DNA of 64,000 nucleotides. Source: Chryseobacterium sp. ERMR1:04. GTDB taxonomy: Bacteria; Bacteroidota; Bacteroidia; Flavobacteriales; Weeksellaceae. A model generated the notes under the pieces. That model saw nothing but the letters and a program-made list of their open reading frames with translations. It was not told the origin of the DNA and made no database searches. The DNA lies in contig NZ_LIRF01000003.1 in assembly GCF_001297705.1 (NCBI RefSeq), forward strand, positions 1,240,001 to 1,304,000, written 5' to 3'. Of the stretch, positions 48,172-56,900 are shown one piece after another (positions within the stretch are counted from its first letter, which is position 1; the number at the start of each line of letters is the position of its first letter). Both the position numbers and the translations under genes were made by a program.

Positions 48172-49581
48172 TTAATAAAGTCTGGTAATATCCAATTCCT
48201 GAGTAGACCTCATCAATTCTATTCCTGCTCTTCTCTGGTTGAAGATCGTATTTTGATATTCTAGTTCAGCAGCTTCAAGATCACTTTCAGCTTCTATGAG
48301 TTGAGATGATTTGCTGATTCCGTATCTGAATTCTTTTTCGGCCTGAACCAATGCATTTTTTGCCAATTCTTTCTGCTTACTTTTCAGAGCAATCTGTGCC
48401 GTTGCGATATCATAATTGGTTTGATTGTTGGCTAAATTCAACGTCAGTTTTTTAAGCGCATCTTCTTTTTTATTCAAGAGAACTTCTTTCCCAATTCGGG
48501 CAGTTTCTTCGGCGTGTTTTCCTTCTCTTCCATCGAAAATCTCCCATTTAAATCCAACCCCTGCCGTAAACAAAGGAAGAATATTGATATTGGTTGGTCG
48601 CCAATCTAATTTGGCTCCTTCATAACCGATTGCAGGAACGGCAGGAATTACATTTTCAGAAGTTTTAATTCTGCTTCCATACAACCCGATATAATAAGCA
48701 GAAGCCATTAACTGAACCTTTGGAATCATCCAGGTTCTTTCGGCTTTTATTTTATAATCTGCAGCAACAATTCCGTGTTCTAAGGCACGCACTTCTGCTC
48801 TTTTTTCAATTCCGTTTTCGGGGGTTAGTAACTCAACCTGAGAAAGAACAGGTTCTATCATTCTCAGGCGTTCTTTTTGAATTCCTGTTAATATGAACAA
48901 TTGGGTGAGAAGCAATTCTTTTTTCCCTTCATATTCCACGACTTTTGCATCTAAAGTTGCCTGAGCCAGTTCTATTTTCTTGTGATCATAAGGAGTTATC
49001 AAACCGTAACCTAATGCTTTATCTGCTGTTTTACGATTGATATCCAATCTTTTTTTACTTTCATCCAACACTCTTTTAGACTGATGAACTAATGCCAACT
49101 GATCATACGCTTTGGAAATAGTCGCCACTACTTCATCTTTGGTTTTCTCTAATAAAATATCTTCAGACATTTTTTTCTCTTCAATCGCCTTCTTTAAATA
49201 TTTCACTTTACCTCCTGAATACAAAAGCATTTTTGCCTCTGTTTTTGCAATTCCTGAGAAACCGGATATATTTAAATTATTATTAAAACTTCCTTCCGGA
49301 ATACGAATAAAAGGAGCGAGATTAATTTCCGGAGAGGTAAGGCGAGCTGTAGCATTAATGTAGCCAACTTGTCCGCTAACTTCCAGTGTTGGAAGAAAGA
49401 TATCTTTAAGTTTATGCTCGTCAAGATCGGTCAGTTTATTTTGAGTAATCTGCATTTTAAGATCCGAATCCCGAACCATCGCACTGTCTAAAAGTTCTTT
49501 AAACTCGGGCGCAGATTGTGCCCAACCAACAGTTGGAAGGAGAAAAAAACCGAGCGTAAAAATCAATAAATTGCTTTTCAT
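48172..49581 (-). CDS. TolC-family outer-membrane efflux protein
   Basis: A 469-aa outer-membrane channel with signal peptide ending GWAQS. Two internal repeats of the helical-barrel protein are visible: FKELLDSAMVRDSDLKMQITQN...and the second half near ARALEHGIVAADYKIKAE, each ending in long amphipathic helices (AEKEFRYGISKSSQLIEAESDLEAAELEYQN). It is the first gene of a three-gene export operon with HlyD and ABC-2 proteins. Upstream lies a -7 box and a palindromic operator candidate. Confidence 0.93.
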   Translation of the reverse strand: MKSNLLIFTLGFFLLPTVGWAQSAPEFKELLDSAMVRDSDLKMQITQNKLTDLDEHKLKDIFLPTLEVSGQVGYINATARLTSPEINLAPFIRIPEGSFNNNLNISGFSGIAKTEAKMLLYSGGKVKYLKKAIEEKKMSEDILLEKTKDEVVATISKAYDQLALVHQSKRVLDESKKRLDINRKTADKALGYGLITPYDHKKIELAQATLDAKVVEYEGKKELLLTQLFILTGIQKERLRMIEPVLSQVELLTPENGIEKRAEVRALEHGIVAADYKIKAERTWMIPKVQLMASAYYIGLYGSRIKTSENVIPAVPAIGYEGAKLDWRPTNINILPLFTAGVGFKWEIFDGREGKHAEETARIGKEVLLNKKEDALKKLTLNLANNQTNYDIATAQIALKSKQKELAKNALVQAEKEFRYGISKSSQLIEAESDLEAAELEYQNTIFNQRRAGIELMRSTQELDITRLY

Positions 49582-49596
49582 GGTTCATGTTTACAA

Positions 49597-49604
49597 CAAA
49601 TATA
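49597..49604 (-). promoter_or_regulatory. -7 promoter box (TATATTTG) of the TolC operon
   Basis: A perfect TAnnTTTG match 15 nt before the tolC-like ATG on the minus strand. Confidence 0.5.
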
Positions 49605-49634
49605 ATGCAAAAATATCTTATATCCCCCTAAAAC

Positions 49635-49652
49635 ACTCACTAAATGGTGAGT
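49635..49652. promoter_or_regulatory. Palindromic operator candidate upstream of the TolC operon
   Basis: ACTCAC-N6-GTGAGT is a perfect two-arm palindrome about 31-48 nt upstream of the -7 box. ACTCA/TGAGT-type palindromes are common operators for TetR/AcrR regulators of efflux operons. No tetR-like gene is adjacent. Confidence 0.5.
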
Positions 49653-49930
49653 TTAAAAGAAGTTTAAATTCCGTTTAACACAAATCCTTTATTCATAGTT
49701 GTTTCAGAAGAATCGTTTAACTGAAATTTAATCTTTGTTTTAATTGAAAAAATTCTTTGGATTCATTTATTTTGAATATTTTTTTAACGCAAAGTCATTT
49801 CAATCAGCAATATTATTCACTGTTTTTTATCATTCAGAGCGAAATACAGTGGAGCCTGGAATCTAAATCTACTTTAATAATACGGTTGAGATTCTTCCAG
49901 AAAGACAAAGTGATGTTATGGTTTTCTTTA

Positions 49931-50000
49931 TTATTTTATTTGAGATTGCTTCGCTCCTCGCAATGAATGGAATTGGTAATGGTGACGAATACCCTACCCA
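49931..50000 (+). repeat. Gene-free, repeat-rich stretch (first part)
   Basis: A segment TTGAGATTGCTTCGCTCCTC and following bases resembles a dispersed intergenic repeat. The whole 49653-50590 region has no credible gene; it contains this segment, the palindrome at 50134 and the composite repeat at 50291. Confidence 0.5.
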
Positions 50001-50133
50001 GATATTCTATGTTAATTTACATTTTTTTAGGTTAAAAATTAGATTCATTGACTTGTAATAAGTAGTTCATCTCTTGTAAAGCTAAGAAGTCTAAAAAATG
50101 AAATGTTAAAATATAATTTTCTAAGTATTAAAG

Positions 50134-50166
50134 CAAACCTAACAGGTTTTCGAAACCTGTTAGGTT
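50134..50166. repeat. Palindrome of the AAACCTAAC type, second copy
   Basis: AAACCTAACAGGTTT pairs with AAACCTGTTAGGTTT around a 3-nt loop. It is the A-for-G variant of the palindrome at 10892-10924. Confidence 0.7.
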
Positions 50167-50290
50167 TAGACATGATGAATGCTGTGAATAAATAGCTTAC
50201 TCCTTTTATCAAACAATAAGCAGTGAATCTGTCATTCTAAATGGAATGTAATAGAGTGAAGAATCTCTATCCCATTTTTTGAATTTCGAT

Positions 50291-50457
50291 GTTGAGATCC
50301 TTCCAGGATGACAAACTTCATAATGATCGTGACTGTTGAAAAGAAAGACAAAACCCTTAGCCCAGATTGGAGCGACATCCTTTTTTGTTGCGGCCGGAGC
50401 GAAGCGGAGGTCGTAACAAAAAAGATATAGCGGAAAGCTGGAAATAGCTCCTAAAAA
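50291..50457 (+). repeat. Composite dispersed repeat with REP-like hairpin
   Basis: 50291-50363 matches the repeat at 18179-18251. It runs directly into a REP-like element (about 50357-50457): a 5' core TAGCCCAGATTGGAGC, an imperfect hairpin built on CTTTTTTGTT and its complement, then a 3' core ATAGCGGAAAGCTGGAAATA. The cores match those of 27437-27587. Confidence 0.7.
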
Positions 50458-50590
50458 TAAAAAAGTGAGAGTGTTGGAGGGTTTGAGAGTTGGAGCGTGG
50501 ATGGTGAGAGGAGTAAGAGTTGATAGCTGGAAATAGCTCTTGAAAAATAAGTAATGAGCAATTGGTAATGAGTAATTAAATGAAGGCATT

Positions 50591-50671
50591 TTTCTCTCGC
50601 AGATTATGGAGATTACGCAGATTTTTATGGTTTATAAAAACAAAACTCCCCACGAAAATGTGAGGAGTTGA
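50591..50671 (-). repeat. Terminator-bearing repeat downstream of ecotin 4 in transcription order (1 copy)
   Basis: On + the unit begins with TTCTCTCGCAGATT, then GATTACGCAGATTTTT, and ends with ACTCCCCACGAAAATGTGAGGAGT, whose ends form a hairpin on either strand. On the minus strand the hairpin acts as terminator of the ecotin gene at 50690. It is a member of the same repeat family as in the other ecotin spacers. Confidence 0.7.
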
Positions 50672-50689
50672 TATGTAAATTGTTCAAGT

Positions 50690-51178
50690 TTATTTTTGAA
50701 CGGCTTTCTTTATTGTAGCGTCTGGACGCAAAATTCTGTAACGAACCTCCAAGTCTTTCGGAACATAAAATACCAATGGTAATTTGCTGTTGTATCTTAC
50801 GATTTCCGGCTGAATGTAAACGAATTTTTTCGTCTTTTTCTGATCTGGGCAACCCATTAATGTACTCGCTACTTCTCCTTTAGATTCTACATCATAATAG
50901 TTGTAGCCCCAACCCTGAAGGTCTTGAGATTTTACATTTCCCATCAAAAACTGATTGTTACAATCCATCATTTTTTCAGTCCCTACAAAAAACTCTACTT
51001 TTAGATCGTTTTCGTTTTTAGCAATCGGAAGCTGAATGTATACCTGCTTATACCCCTCTTTTGCCTTAGGGAACATTTCAATCTGTAGTTTTTCAAATTT
51101 GTCAGCTTTCTTTTGTGCAAAAGCATTTACACCGATCAACATCACTAACCCTGTCATTACTGTTTTTGAAAATTTCAT
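50690..51178 (-). CDS. eco: Ecotin-family serine protease inhibitor, subtype A (P1 Leu)
   Basis: A 162-aa secreted inhibitor, signal peptide ending NAFAQ. It aligns along nearly its whole length with E. coli ecotin: FPKAKEGYKQVYIQLP, LKVEFFVG, DCN (Cys73), LQGWGYNYYDV, the reactive loop S-T-L107-M-G-C110, KKFV and YNSKLPLVFYVPKDLEVRYRI. Ecotin dimers in the periplasm inhibit many trypsin-fold proteases through the P1 residue (Met84 in E. coli). Here Leu107 aligns with P1, which would favour chymotrypsin- or elastase-like targets. The disulphide pair Cys50-Cys87 is conserved. It is the last of four tandem copies. Confidence 0.92.
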   Translation of the reverse strand: MKFSKTVMTGLVMLIGVNAFAQKKADKFEKLQIEMFPKAKEGYKQVYIQLPIAKNENDLKVEFFVGTEKMMDCNNQFLMGNVKSQDLQGWGYNYYDVESKGEVASTLMGCPDQKKTKKFVYIQPEIVRYNSKLPLVFYVPKDLEVRYRILRPDATIKKAVQK

Positions 51179-51203
51179 TTCGTTTTATTTTATTTTAATA
51201 TTC

Positions 51204-51292
51204 TTCTACTTGCTTATAGCCAAAAACTATTCCAAAGCCTTATTAGTATTGATTTTTTTGTGAATATTCATCTGCGATGCATAGTGGTTTTT
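51204..51292 (-). repeat. Decayed copy of the alpha-2-macroglobulin gene 3' end, ahead of ecotin at 50690
   Basis: On the minus strand, GCAGATGAAT and, further on, TTTGGAATAGTTTTTGGCTATA align with the end of the macroglobulin gene (53913-53986) but with many changes between. It is the most degenerate of the three copies. Confidence 0.5.
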
Positions 51293-51300
51293 GTGGGTTT

Positions 51301-51656
51301 GGATTTTATCTGATTTGTATCGGTTTTTATTGCTCTCGCGGATTTTGCAGATTTTTTATTTGGATGTCTTGTGAAACTAAAAACTCTTCACGAATTATAA
51401 GGAGTTGATTAGGGTTGGATTTTATCTGATTTGTGTAGGTTTTTATTGCTCTCGCGGATTTTGCAGATTACGCAGATTCTTAATTAGACGTTTTGTGAAA
51501 CTAAAAACTCTTCACGAATTATAAGGAGTTGATTAGGGTTGGATTTTACCTGATTTGTGTAGGTTTTTATTGCTCTCGCGGATTTTGCAGATTACGCAGA
51601 TTTTTAATTGGATGTTTTATGAAACTAAAAACTCCTCACGAATTGTAAGGAGTTTA
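51301..51656 (-). repeat. Three tandem copies of a 116-124-nt repeat
   Basis: Units begin at 51301, 51417 and 51541 on +. Each has GGATTTTAYCTGATTTGT, then GCTCTCGCGGATTTTGCAG, then AAACTAAAAACTCYTCACGAATT..AGGAGTT. Units 1 and 2 agree almost fully; unit 1 lacks an 8-nt piece. The hairpin part of unit 3 lies about 20-50 nt after the ecotin stop at 51678 and is the likely terminator of that gene. Confidence 0.85.
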
Positions 51657-51677
51657 GGATATATAATTAGGTCTATT

Positions 51678-52193
51678 TTATTTCTGATCGGCTTTTTCCA
51701 TCGGAGCATCGGAACCTGAAATTCTGTAACGTACTTCCATAGATTTTGGAACATAAAGAACCAAAGGATATTTACTGCTGTAAGTCTTTATCTCTGGCTG
51801 AAAATAAACAAATTCTTCAGTCGCTGCCTGGCCACCGCATCCTCTGTTGGTCGTAAGCATAGAACCGTCAGATGCCACTTCATAATATTTATAACGTGAT
51901 CCTTCCAAATTTTTAACTTTCACATTTCCTGTTAAGGAATGGCTATTGCAATCTACCATCGCATCATAACCTACGAAAAAATCAAATTTTAAATCCTTTC
52001 CCTTTTTATCCTTAGGTATTTGAATATAAAATTGCTTGTATCCCTCTTTAGCTTTTGGAAAAGCATCTATGTTTTCTTTTCCATCTGATCTTTTCATTTT
52101 GTATTGTTCTGTCTGGTTTTGTCCAAAAACAGTTACTCCTGCCAACAGGACTAATCCTGTAAGTGCTGTATTAAAATAATTCATTTTCATCAT
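51678..52193 (-). CDS. eco: Ecotin-family serine protease inhibitor, subtype B (P1 Asn), divergent
   Basis: A 171-aa ecotin, signal peptide ending TVFGQ; the start could also be at 52190 or 52184. Subtype B has an inserted N-terminal stretch QYKMKRSDGKENIDAFPKA. Conserved parts are KAKEGYKQFYIQIP, DCN (Cys82), KYYEV and the C-terminal SMEVRYRI. The reactive loop reads T-T-N116-R117-G-C119, so Asn aligns with P1 and Arg with P1'. If the loop register shifts by one, Arg would be P1 and the target trypsin-like. The usual EGWGY is EGSRY here and the C-terminus is altered, so this copy is the most divergent. Confidence 0.88.
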   Translation of the reverse strand: MMKMNYFNTALTGLVLLAGVTVFGQNQTEQYKMKRSDGKENIDAFPKAKEGYKQFYIQIPKDKKGKDLKFDFFVGYDAMVDCNSHSLTGNVKVKNLEGSRYKYYEVASDGSMLTTNRGCGGQAATEEFVYFQPEIKTYSSKYPLVLYVPKSMEVRYRISGSDAPMEKADQK

Positions 52194-52252
52194 TTTGTTT
52201 GTCTATTCCGTTACACTCAAAAAGTATTCCAAAATATCAACATTCGGCTCTT
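52194..52252 (-). repeat. Decayed copy of the alpha-2-macroglobulin gene 3' end, ahead of ecotin at 51678
   Basis: On the minus strand AAGAGCCGAATGTTGATATT and then TTTTGGAATACTTTTTGAG and TGTAACGGAATA align with the macroglobulin tail and the ecotin leader (53913-53970) with moderate divergence. Confidence 0.55.
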
Positions 52253-52320
52253 ATAATTCTTTAGTCTGAATTTAAAATTAAAAGTTGATTATGTATATTA
52301 TTTTTGAATAATTTAAGGTT

Positions 52321-52575
52321 GGATTTTATCTGAGCTGTGCAAGTTTATATTGCTCTCGCGGATTTTTGCAGATTACGCAGATTTTTTATTTGGATATTTT
52401 GTAAAACTAAAACTCCTCATAGATTGTAAAGGGTTGATTATGTTTGAATAATTGTGGGTTAGATTTTATCTGACTTTTCTAAGTTTATATTGCTCTCACA
52501 GATTTTGCAGATTACGCAGATTTTTTATTTGGATGTTTTGGGAAACTAAAAACTCCTCACAAATTGCGAGGAGTT
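52321..52575 (-). repeat. Two copies of the ecotin-spacer repeat
   Basis: Units at about 52321-52440 and 52461-52575, with the same GGATTTTATCTGA, GCTCTCRCRGATTTT and AACTCCTCA..GGAGTT parts as in the 51.3 kb spacer. The second unit's hairpin serves as terminator for the ecotin at 52597. Confidence 0.8.
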
Positions 52576-52596
52576 GGTTATGTATATTAGATTTAT

Positions 52597-53094
52597 TTAT
52601 TTCTGAATAGCTTTCTTCATGCTTCCATCTGGACGTAACACTTTATAACGTACTTCCATATCTTTTGGAACATAAAATACCAAAGGAGATCTGCTATTGT
52701 AAGAAGTTATCTGAGGTTGAAAAGAAACAAATTCTTTGGTCTTTGCTGCTTTTCCACATCCCATTTTGGTCGACATCATTTTTCCATCATACGTTACTTC
52801 ATAATACGAATATCCCCAGCCCTCTAAATTCTTAGAATCTACATTTCCTACTAAAGTATGACGGTTACAGTCTACCAATGTTTCAATGCCTACAAAAAAC
52901 TCAACTTTTAAATCTGATTCATTTTCTTCAATCGGAACCTGAATATATACTTGCTTATATCCTGGTTTGGCTTTTGGGTACATTTCTATATCAAGTTTTT
53001 CGTATTTGCCCGTTTTGTTTTGTGCAAAAGCTGTTACTCCTACCAACAGCACTAATCCTGTAATTACCGTTTTTAAAAAATTCATTTTTCTCAT
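52597..53094 (-). CDS. eco: Ecotin-family serine protease inhibitor, subtype A (P1 Lys)
   Basis: A 165-aa ecotin, signal peptide ending TAFAQ; the second in-frame ATG at 53085 is an alternative start. Conserved stretches are KYEKLDIEMYPKAKPGYKQVYIQVP, LKVEFFVG, DCN (Cys76), LEGWGYSYYEV, SRSPLVFYVPKDMEVRYKVLRPDG. The reactive loop is S-T-K110-M-G-C113, so Lys occupies the P1 position. That predicts trypsin- or plasmin-like target proteases, unlike the Leu copy at 50690, its closest relative. Confidence 0.92.
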   Translation of the reverse strand: MRKMNFLKTVITGLVLLVGVTAFAQNKTGKYEKLDIEMYPKAKPGYKQVYIQVPIEENESDLKVEFFVGIETLVDCNRHTLVGNVDSKNLEGWGYSYYEVTYDGKMMSTKMGCGKAAKTKEFVSFQPQITSYNSRSPLVFYVPKDMEVRYKVLRPDGSMKKAIQK

Positions 53095-53172
53095 TTTGTT
53101 TATTTATTCGGTTATAGCCAAAAATCGTTCCAAATTTTAACGTTTGAAACTTTTCTATGCACATTCATCCGG
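53095..53172 (-). pseudogene. Decayed duplicate of the alpha-2-macroglobulin gene 3' end plus ecotin leader
   Basis: By hand alignment this 78-nt stretch matches 53913-53986 at about 80 percent, with one 1-nt deletion and one 4-nt insertion. The part corresponding to the macroglobulin codons MNAHTKGSNIPISE would read RMNVHRKVSNVK before losing frame; the shared GATTTTTGGCT and AACAAAATG follow. It is too long and specific to be only a shared promoter. Confidence 0.65.
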
Positions 53173-53288
53173 AACATTTCATAAAATTAATCTCTGTGCA
53201 TCATTTAGCTTATTTATTGAAATCCTTTGTATTATTTGGAGCTGATTCTTATAGAACAATAATTTCGATTCTATGGTAAAATTTAATT

Positions 53289-53375
53289 TTTCTCTCGCTG
53301 ATTTTGCAGATTACGCAGATTTTTTAATTGGATGTTTCGTAAAACTAAAACTCCTCACAGATTGTGAGGAGTTTA
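53289..53375 (-). repeat. One copy of the ecotin-spacer repeat
   Basis: TTCTCTCGCTGATTTTGCAG through AACTCCTCACAGATTGTGAG and GAGTT, with the terminator hairpin in minus orientation for the ecotin at 53403. Confidence 0.8.
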
Positions 53376-53402
53376 GTCTATAATATAAAGCCTGTTTTAT
53401 TT

Positions 53403-53912
53403 TTAGATAGCTTTCTTCATGTCGCCATCTGGACGTAAAATTCTATACCGTACTTCCATATCTTTTGGAACGTACAATACCACCGGTAATTTACTATTGT
53501 ATCTCACAATCTCCGGCTGAAAAGAAACAAATTTCTTAGTTGCTTTTTGGCTACCACATCCCTTATTGGTTGTCAGCATTCCTCCATTATATTTTACTTC
53601 ATAATACGAATAGCCCCAACCTTCTAAATTTTTAGATTCTATTTTTCCTGCTAAAGATTGATGATTACAATCAAACATTCCTTCAATACCTACAAAAAAT
53701 TCAATCTTTAAATCTGATTCATTTTTATCAGTCGGTACCTGAATATAAACTTGCTTATAGCCTTCTTTAGCTTTTGGAAAAGCATCTATCTGTTCTTTTC
53801 CATCTGTCCTTTTCATTTTATATTGATCTGTCTTGTCTTGCGCAAAAGCAGTTACGCCTGCTAACAGAACCAATCCTGTAATTACTTTTTTAAAATAATT
53901 CATTTTTCTCAT
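53403..53912 (-). CDS. eco: Ecotin-family serine protease inhibitor, subtype B (P1 Asn)
   Basis: I start at 53912 (MRKMNYFKKV); 53903 is possible and a longer reading from 53942 would overlap the macroglobulin stop. The 169-aa product has a signal peptide ending TAFAQ, the subtype B stretch QYKMKRTDGKEQIDAFPKA, then LKIEFFVG, DCN (Cys82), LEGWGYSYYEV and KDMEVRYRILRPDG. The loop is T-T-N116-K117-G-C119: Asn aligns with P1, Lys with P1'. It begins 27 nt after the macroglobulin stop codon, so the two are probably co-transcribed. This is the macroglobulin-proximal and perhaps ancestral copy. Confidence 0.92.
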   Translation of the reverse strand: MRKMNYFKKVITGLVLLAGVTAFAQDKTDQYKMKRTDGKEQIDAFPKAKEGYKQVYIQVPTDKNESDLKIEFFVGIEGMFDCNHQSLAGKIESKNLEGWGYSYYEVKYNGGMLTTNKGCGSQKATKKFVSFQPEIVRYNSKLPVVLYVPKDMEVRYRILRPDGDMKKAI

Positions 53913-53938
53913 TTTGTTTATTCGGGTACAGCCAAAAA

Positions 53939-56900
53939 TCATTCCGAAATCGGAATGTTCGAGCCTTTTGTATGTGCATTCATCTGAGGGGCATAAAAGT
54001 TTTGCATCGTTGTGATTCCGTTGGAGAATTTACCCGAAGCATTGGCTACATAATCATATTCAAATACGAATTTCCCTTTCGGCATGTACTGAATATAGAA
54101 GTTGGTAGAAGCATCTTTTGTAGACTGATAATAGCCTAAGTTATTTTTCCACTGGTAACCAGACAATACATTTACAGGCTCAAATCCTGCAGCACGCATG
54201 TCTTTGATATGAATAAATTCCATGGCTCTGTCTGTATTCAGAATCATTCTTACGGTCACTTTATCCCCTACTTTTAAAGGTGTTTCCGGTGAGATTTTCT
54301 GTAACTCTTCTCCGTTTACTGTTTTCACTTTTTTGTACAGCTCTTTAGTAATCGAGATGTAATTTTCTGATGATTTAATTTTATCTAAATCTTCATAATA
54401 CTGCCAGAATAATCCACCCTGAACAATTCCAGGTCCTGGTTTTGTTACTGTCACCGTTCCTAGGTTTTTATCTACAACATCAGTTTTCACTGTAGATTTC
54501 ACATAACCTGTTGCCTGTGTTTGCGGTTGTAATTCTTTTCCACCCCAAACGATGGTTGCTTTATCGCTTTCTGCAGTCGTCCATGATTTTCCTGAATTTA
54601 AGATTGTGAAAATTACTTCTGACGTTCCTCTTGAACTTCCCCAAGAATTCACTTCTTTCTGCGTGATCAACCAGATTTTCATGTCTTCGATAAACTTCTG
54701 ATCGTTCGGTTTTAAAGTATTAAAAGCTTCCAATGCACCTGCCTGATTGACCACTTTAGAACCAAACCAACCCCAATCATTTAAATTCTGCTTCCAATAT
54801 ATTCCCTGAGTTTTTGTGTCGGTAGACGTTTCTTTTAAGTGGTTTATTAATTTATCTGAAGTCTCTTTCAGTCCGTAGTTGCTCATCAATAAAGCAGCAC
54901 GATGCAATCCGAAGAAGGTAAAATCTGTGATCTTCGCTGTTTTTGCTTTCTGTTTTACCAAAGCTTTCAATGTGGCTCCTTTTCCTTTTAAAGGATATTG
55001 TTTTTCCCAATAGTTTCTGGTATCAAGATAATCTAATGACCAATTGTTCCAAACGTTTTCTTTTTTCACCTCTGAATATTTATCAATCTCATTGTCTAGA
55101 TATTGAACCAGTTTAGCAACCAATTCGTTTTGTGCTGCATTTTGATACTCTTTCACATTATCTTTCAACCAAGAATTAATCTTTCCTAAGTTTTTAAGAA
55201 TGTATAGAGAAGTTCCATACGAACTTGGATATCCAGGATACCAAGAGAAACCTCCATCCGGATTTTGCAGTTTTTTGAAATCATCCCAATCCTGATTGAT
55301 TGAGTTTTTCATTGTATTCGCATCAAACAACAAGGCCAGTTTCTGCATCTGCTCTCCTTCATTTTTACTTTCCAGTACCCAAGGCGTCTCTTCTAATAAC
55401 AATTGTTTTAATTCCTGATTTTTTTCAAGATTTGAATTTAATAATCCTTTGCTTTGGTATTCTTCAAACACCGTTTTCATTTTCGGATTAGCCTTGAATA
55501 TTTCTGAAGCCAACACATCGGCAAACCATTTATTAAAGATTACATCCGCAGAATTATTCTGATCATTTTTCAAACTTGGAAGCGCAAACATAATTTCCCA
55601 AATCGGATTGGTCGTCAATTCCAACGTATTAGACACATTTGAAATCGTTGGAGAGGTTGCGTCTTTAAGATTGTCCAACACAAAAGTTTTCGTTTCGCCT
55701 TCTTTTACGAATACAGGCACAGCATCAGTCACCAACATTCTGTTGGGAAGAATAGCCACCGCCTTTTGTTCACCATCAGAATAAGCACCCGCTTTTGCCA
55801 CCACTTTTAAAATGATTGATGAAGCATTATTAGGAACTTTTACCTTCCAAGTTAAAGCTGAATTTCCGTTTTCATTTAAATCAAAATTCTGAGTGCTTGC
55901 ATGTAATCCAAATTTTGAAGAAATATCTTCATTGGTAAACGCATCTAATATTTGAAGGTTTGCTGATCCGCTTAATTTTTTGCTCGTTAAGTTGGATAGT
56001 TTTGATTGAAGATTCAACTCATCTCCTTCTCTTAAAAATCTCGGATAGTTTGGCGTTACAGAAAATTCTTTCTGCGTTACCACTTGTTTTTCTAATGTTG
56101 CTGCTCTTGCATCTTTTGTGTGAGCCAAGAACATCAGCTTCCATTTTGTTAATGCTTCCGGAGAAGTGAACTCGAAGTTTACATTTCCTTGTGCATCGGT
56201 TTTTAGATCTGGATAGAAGAAAGCAGTTTCGTTTAAATTTTGACGAACTTTCACATTATCTAAATTTTCTCCGGGAGGAGGAGTCTCAACTTTAGGAGCT
56301 TTTACAGCTTCTGGAAGCACATTTTGAATTACTTCTATTTTATCTTCACTTAATTCTTTAGACTTAGATTTCATTCTTGCTCCTGCCATTGCAACTGTTG
56401 GTGCAGGTGCATAAGCTGCACTTTTCACGCCTTCTGCATTTCCTAATCTACCATAAACCCTCTTATCATAATAGATTTCTCCATCAAACCAATTAAACTG
56501 CGGTACGTCTACATTGGCTCCATCTAAATAGCCAACTCGTTTTTCATAATTTCTCTGTTCCAAATATTGTCTGATATCATAAGAAGTTACGATTGAATAT
56601 GAAGTATATAATTTTTCCCAATTGAAGCTGTTTGCAGCAAACTGATCCAGAGACATATCATACATATTCGCTAAGACTTCAGCATTAATCTTTTCCTTAT
56701 CATTGCCTAAAACTTTTACTGACCATTTTTCTTTCGAATTAGGCTCTATTTTATCTCTGAACGTCACCGTTTCAATTCTCAATGGCTGTTCAGTATCTTT
56801 TATTTTTAAATTGACAGATTGCGTCTGAACATCATTAAATGCCACTACCTGAAACTGAATATTCAATGTTGATACACTTTTATCTTTTGGAACTTCAACC

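Noticed and set aside
50209..50589. 126-aa minus-strand ORF in the repeat-rich region
   Set aside because: It runs across the dispersed repeat and its hairpin, has no family pattern, no promoter box and odd composition. It is a chance reading of repeats.
51301..53375. CRISPR-like array in the ecotin spacers
   Set aside because: Units are 90-124 nt long, tandem without unique spacers between them, contain a terminator hairpin, and are interrupted by ecotin genes; no cas genes are present.
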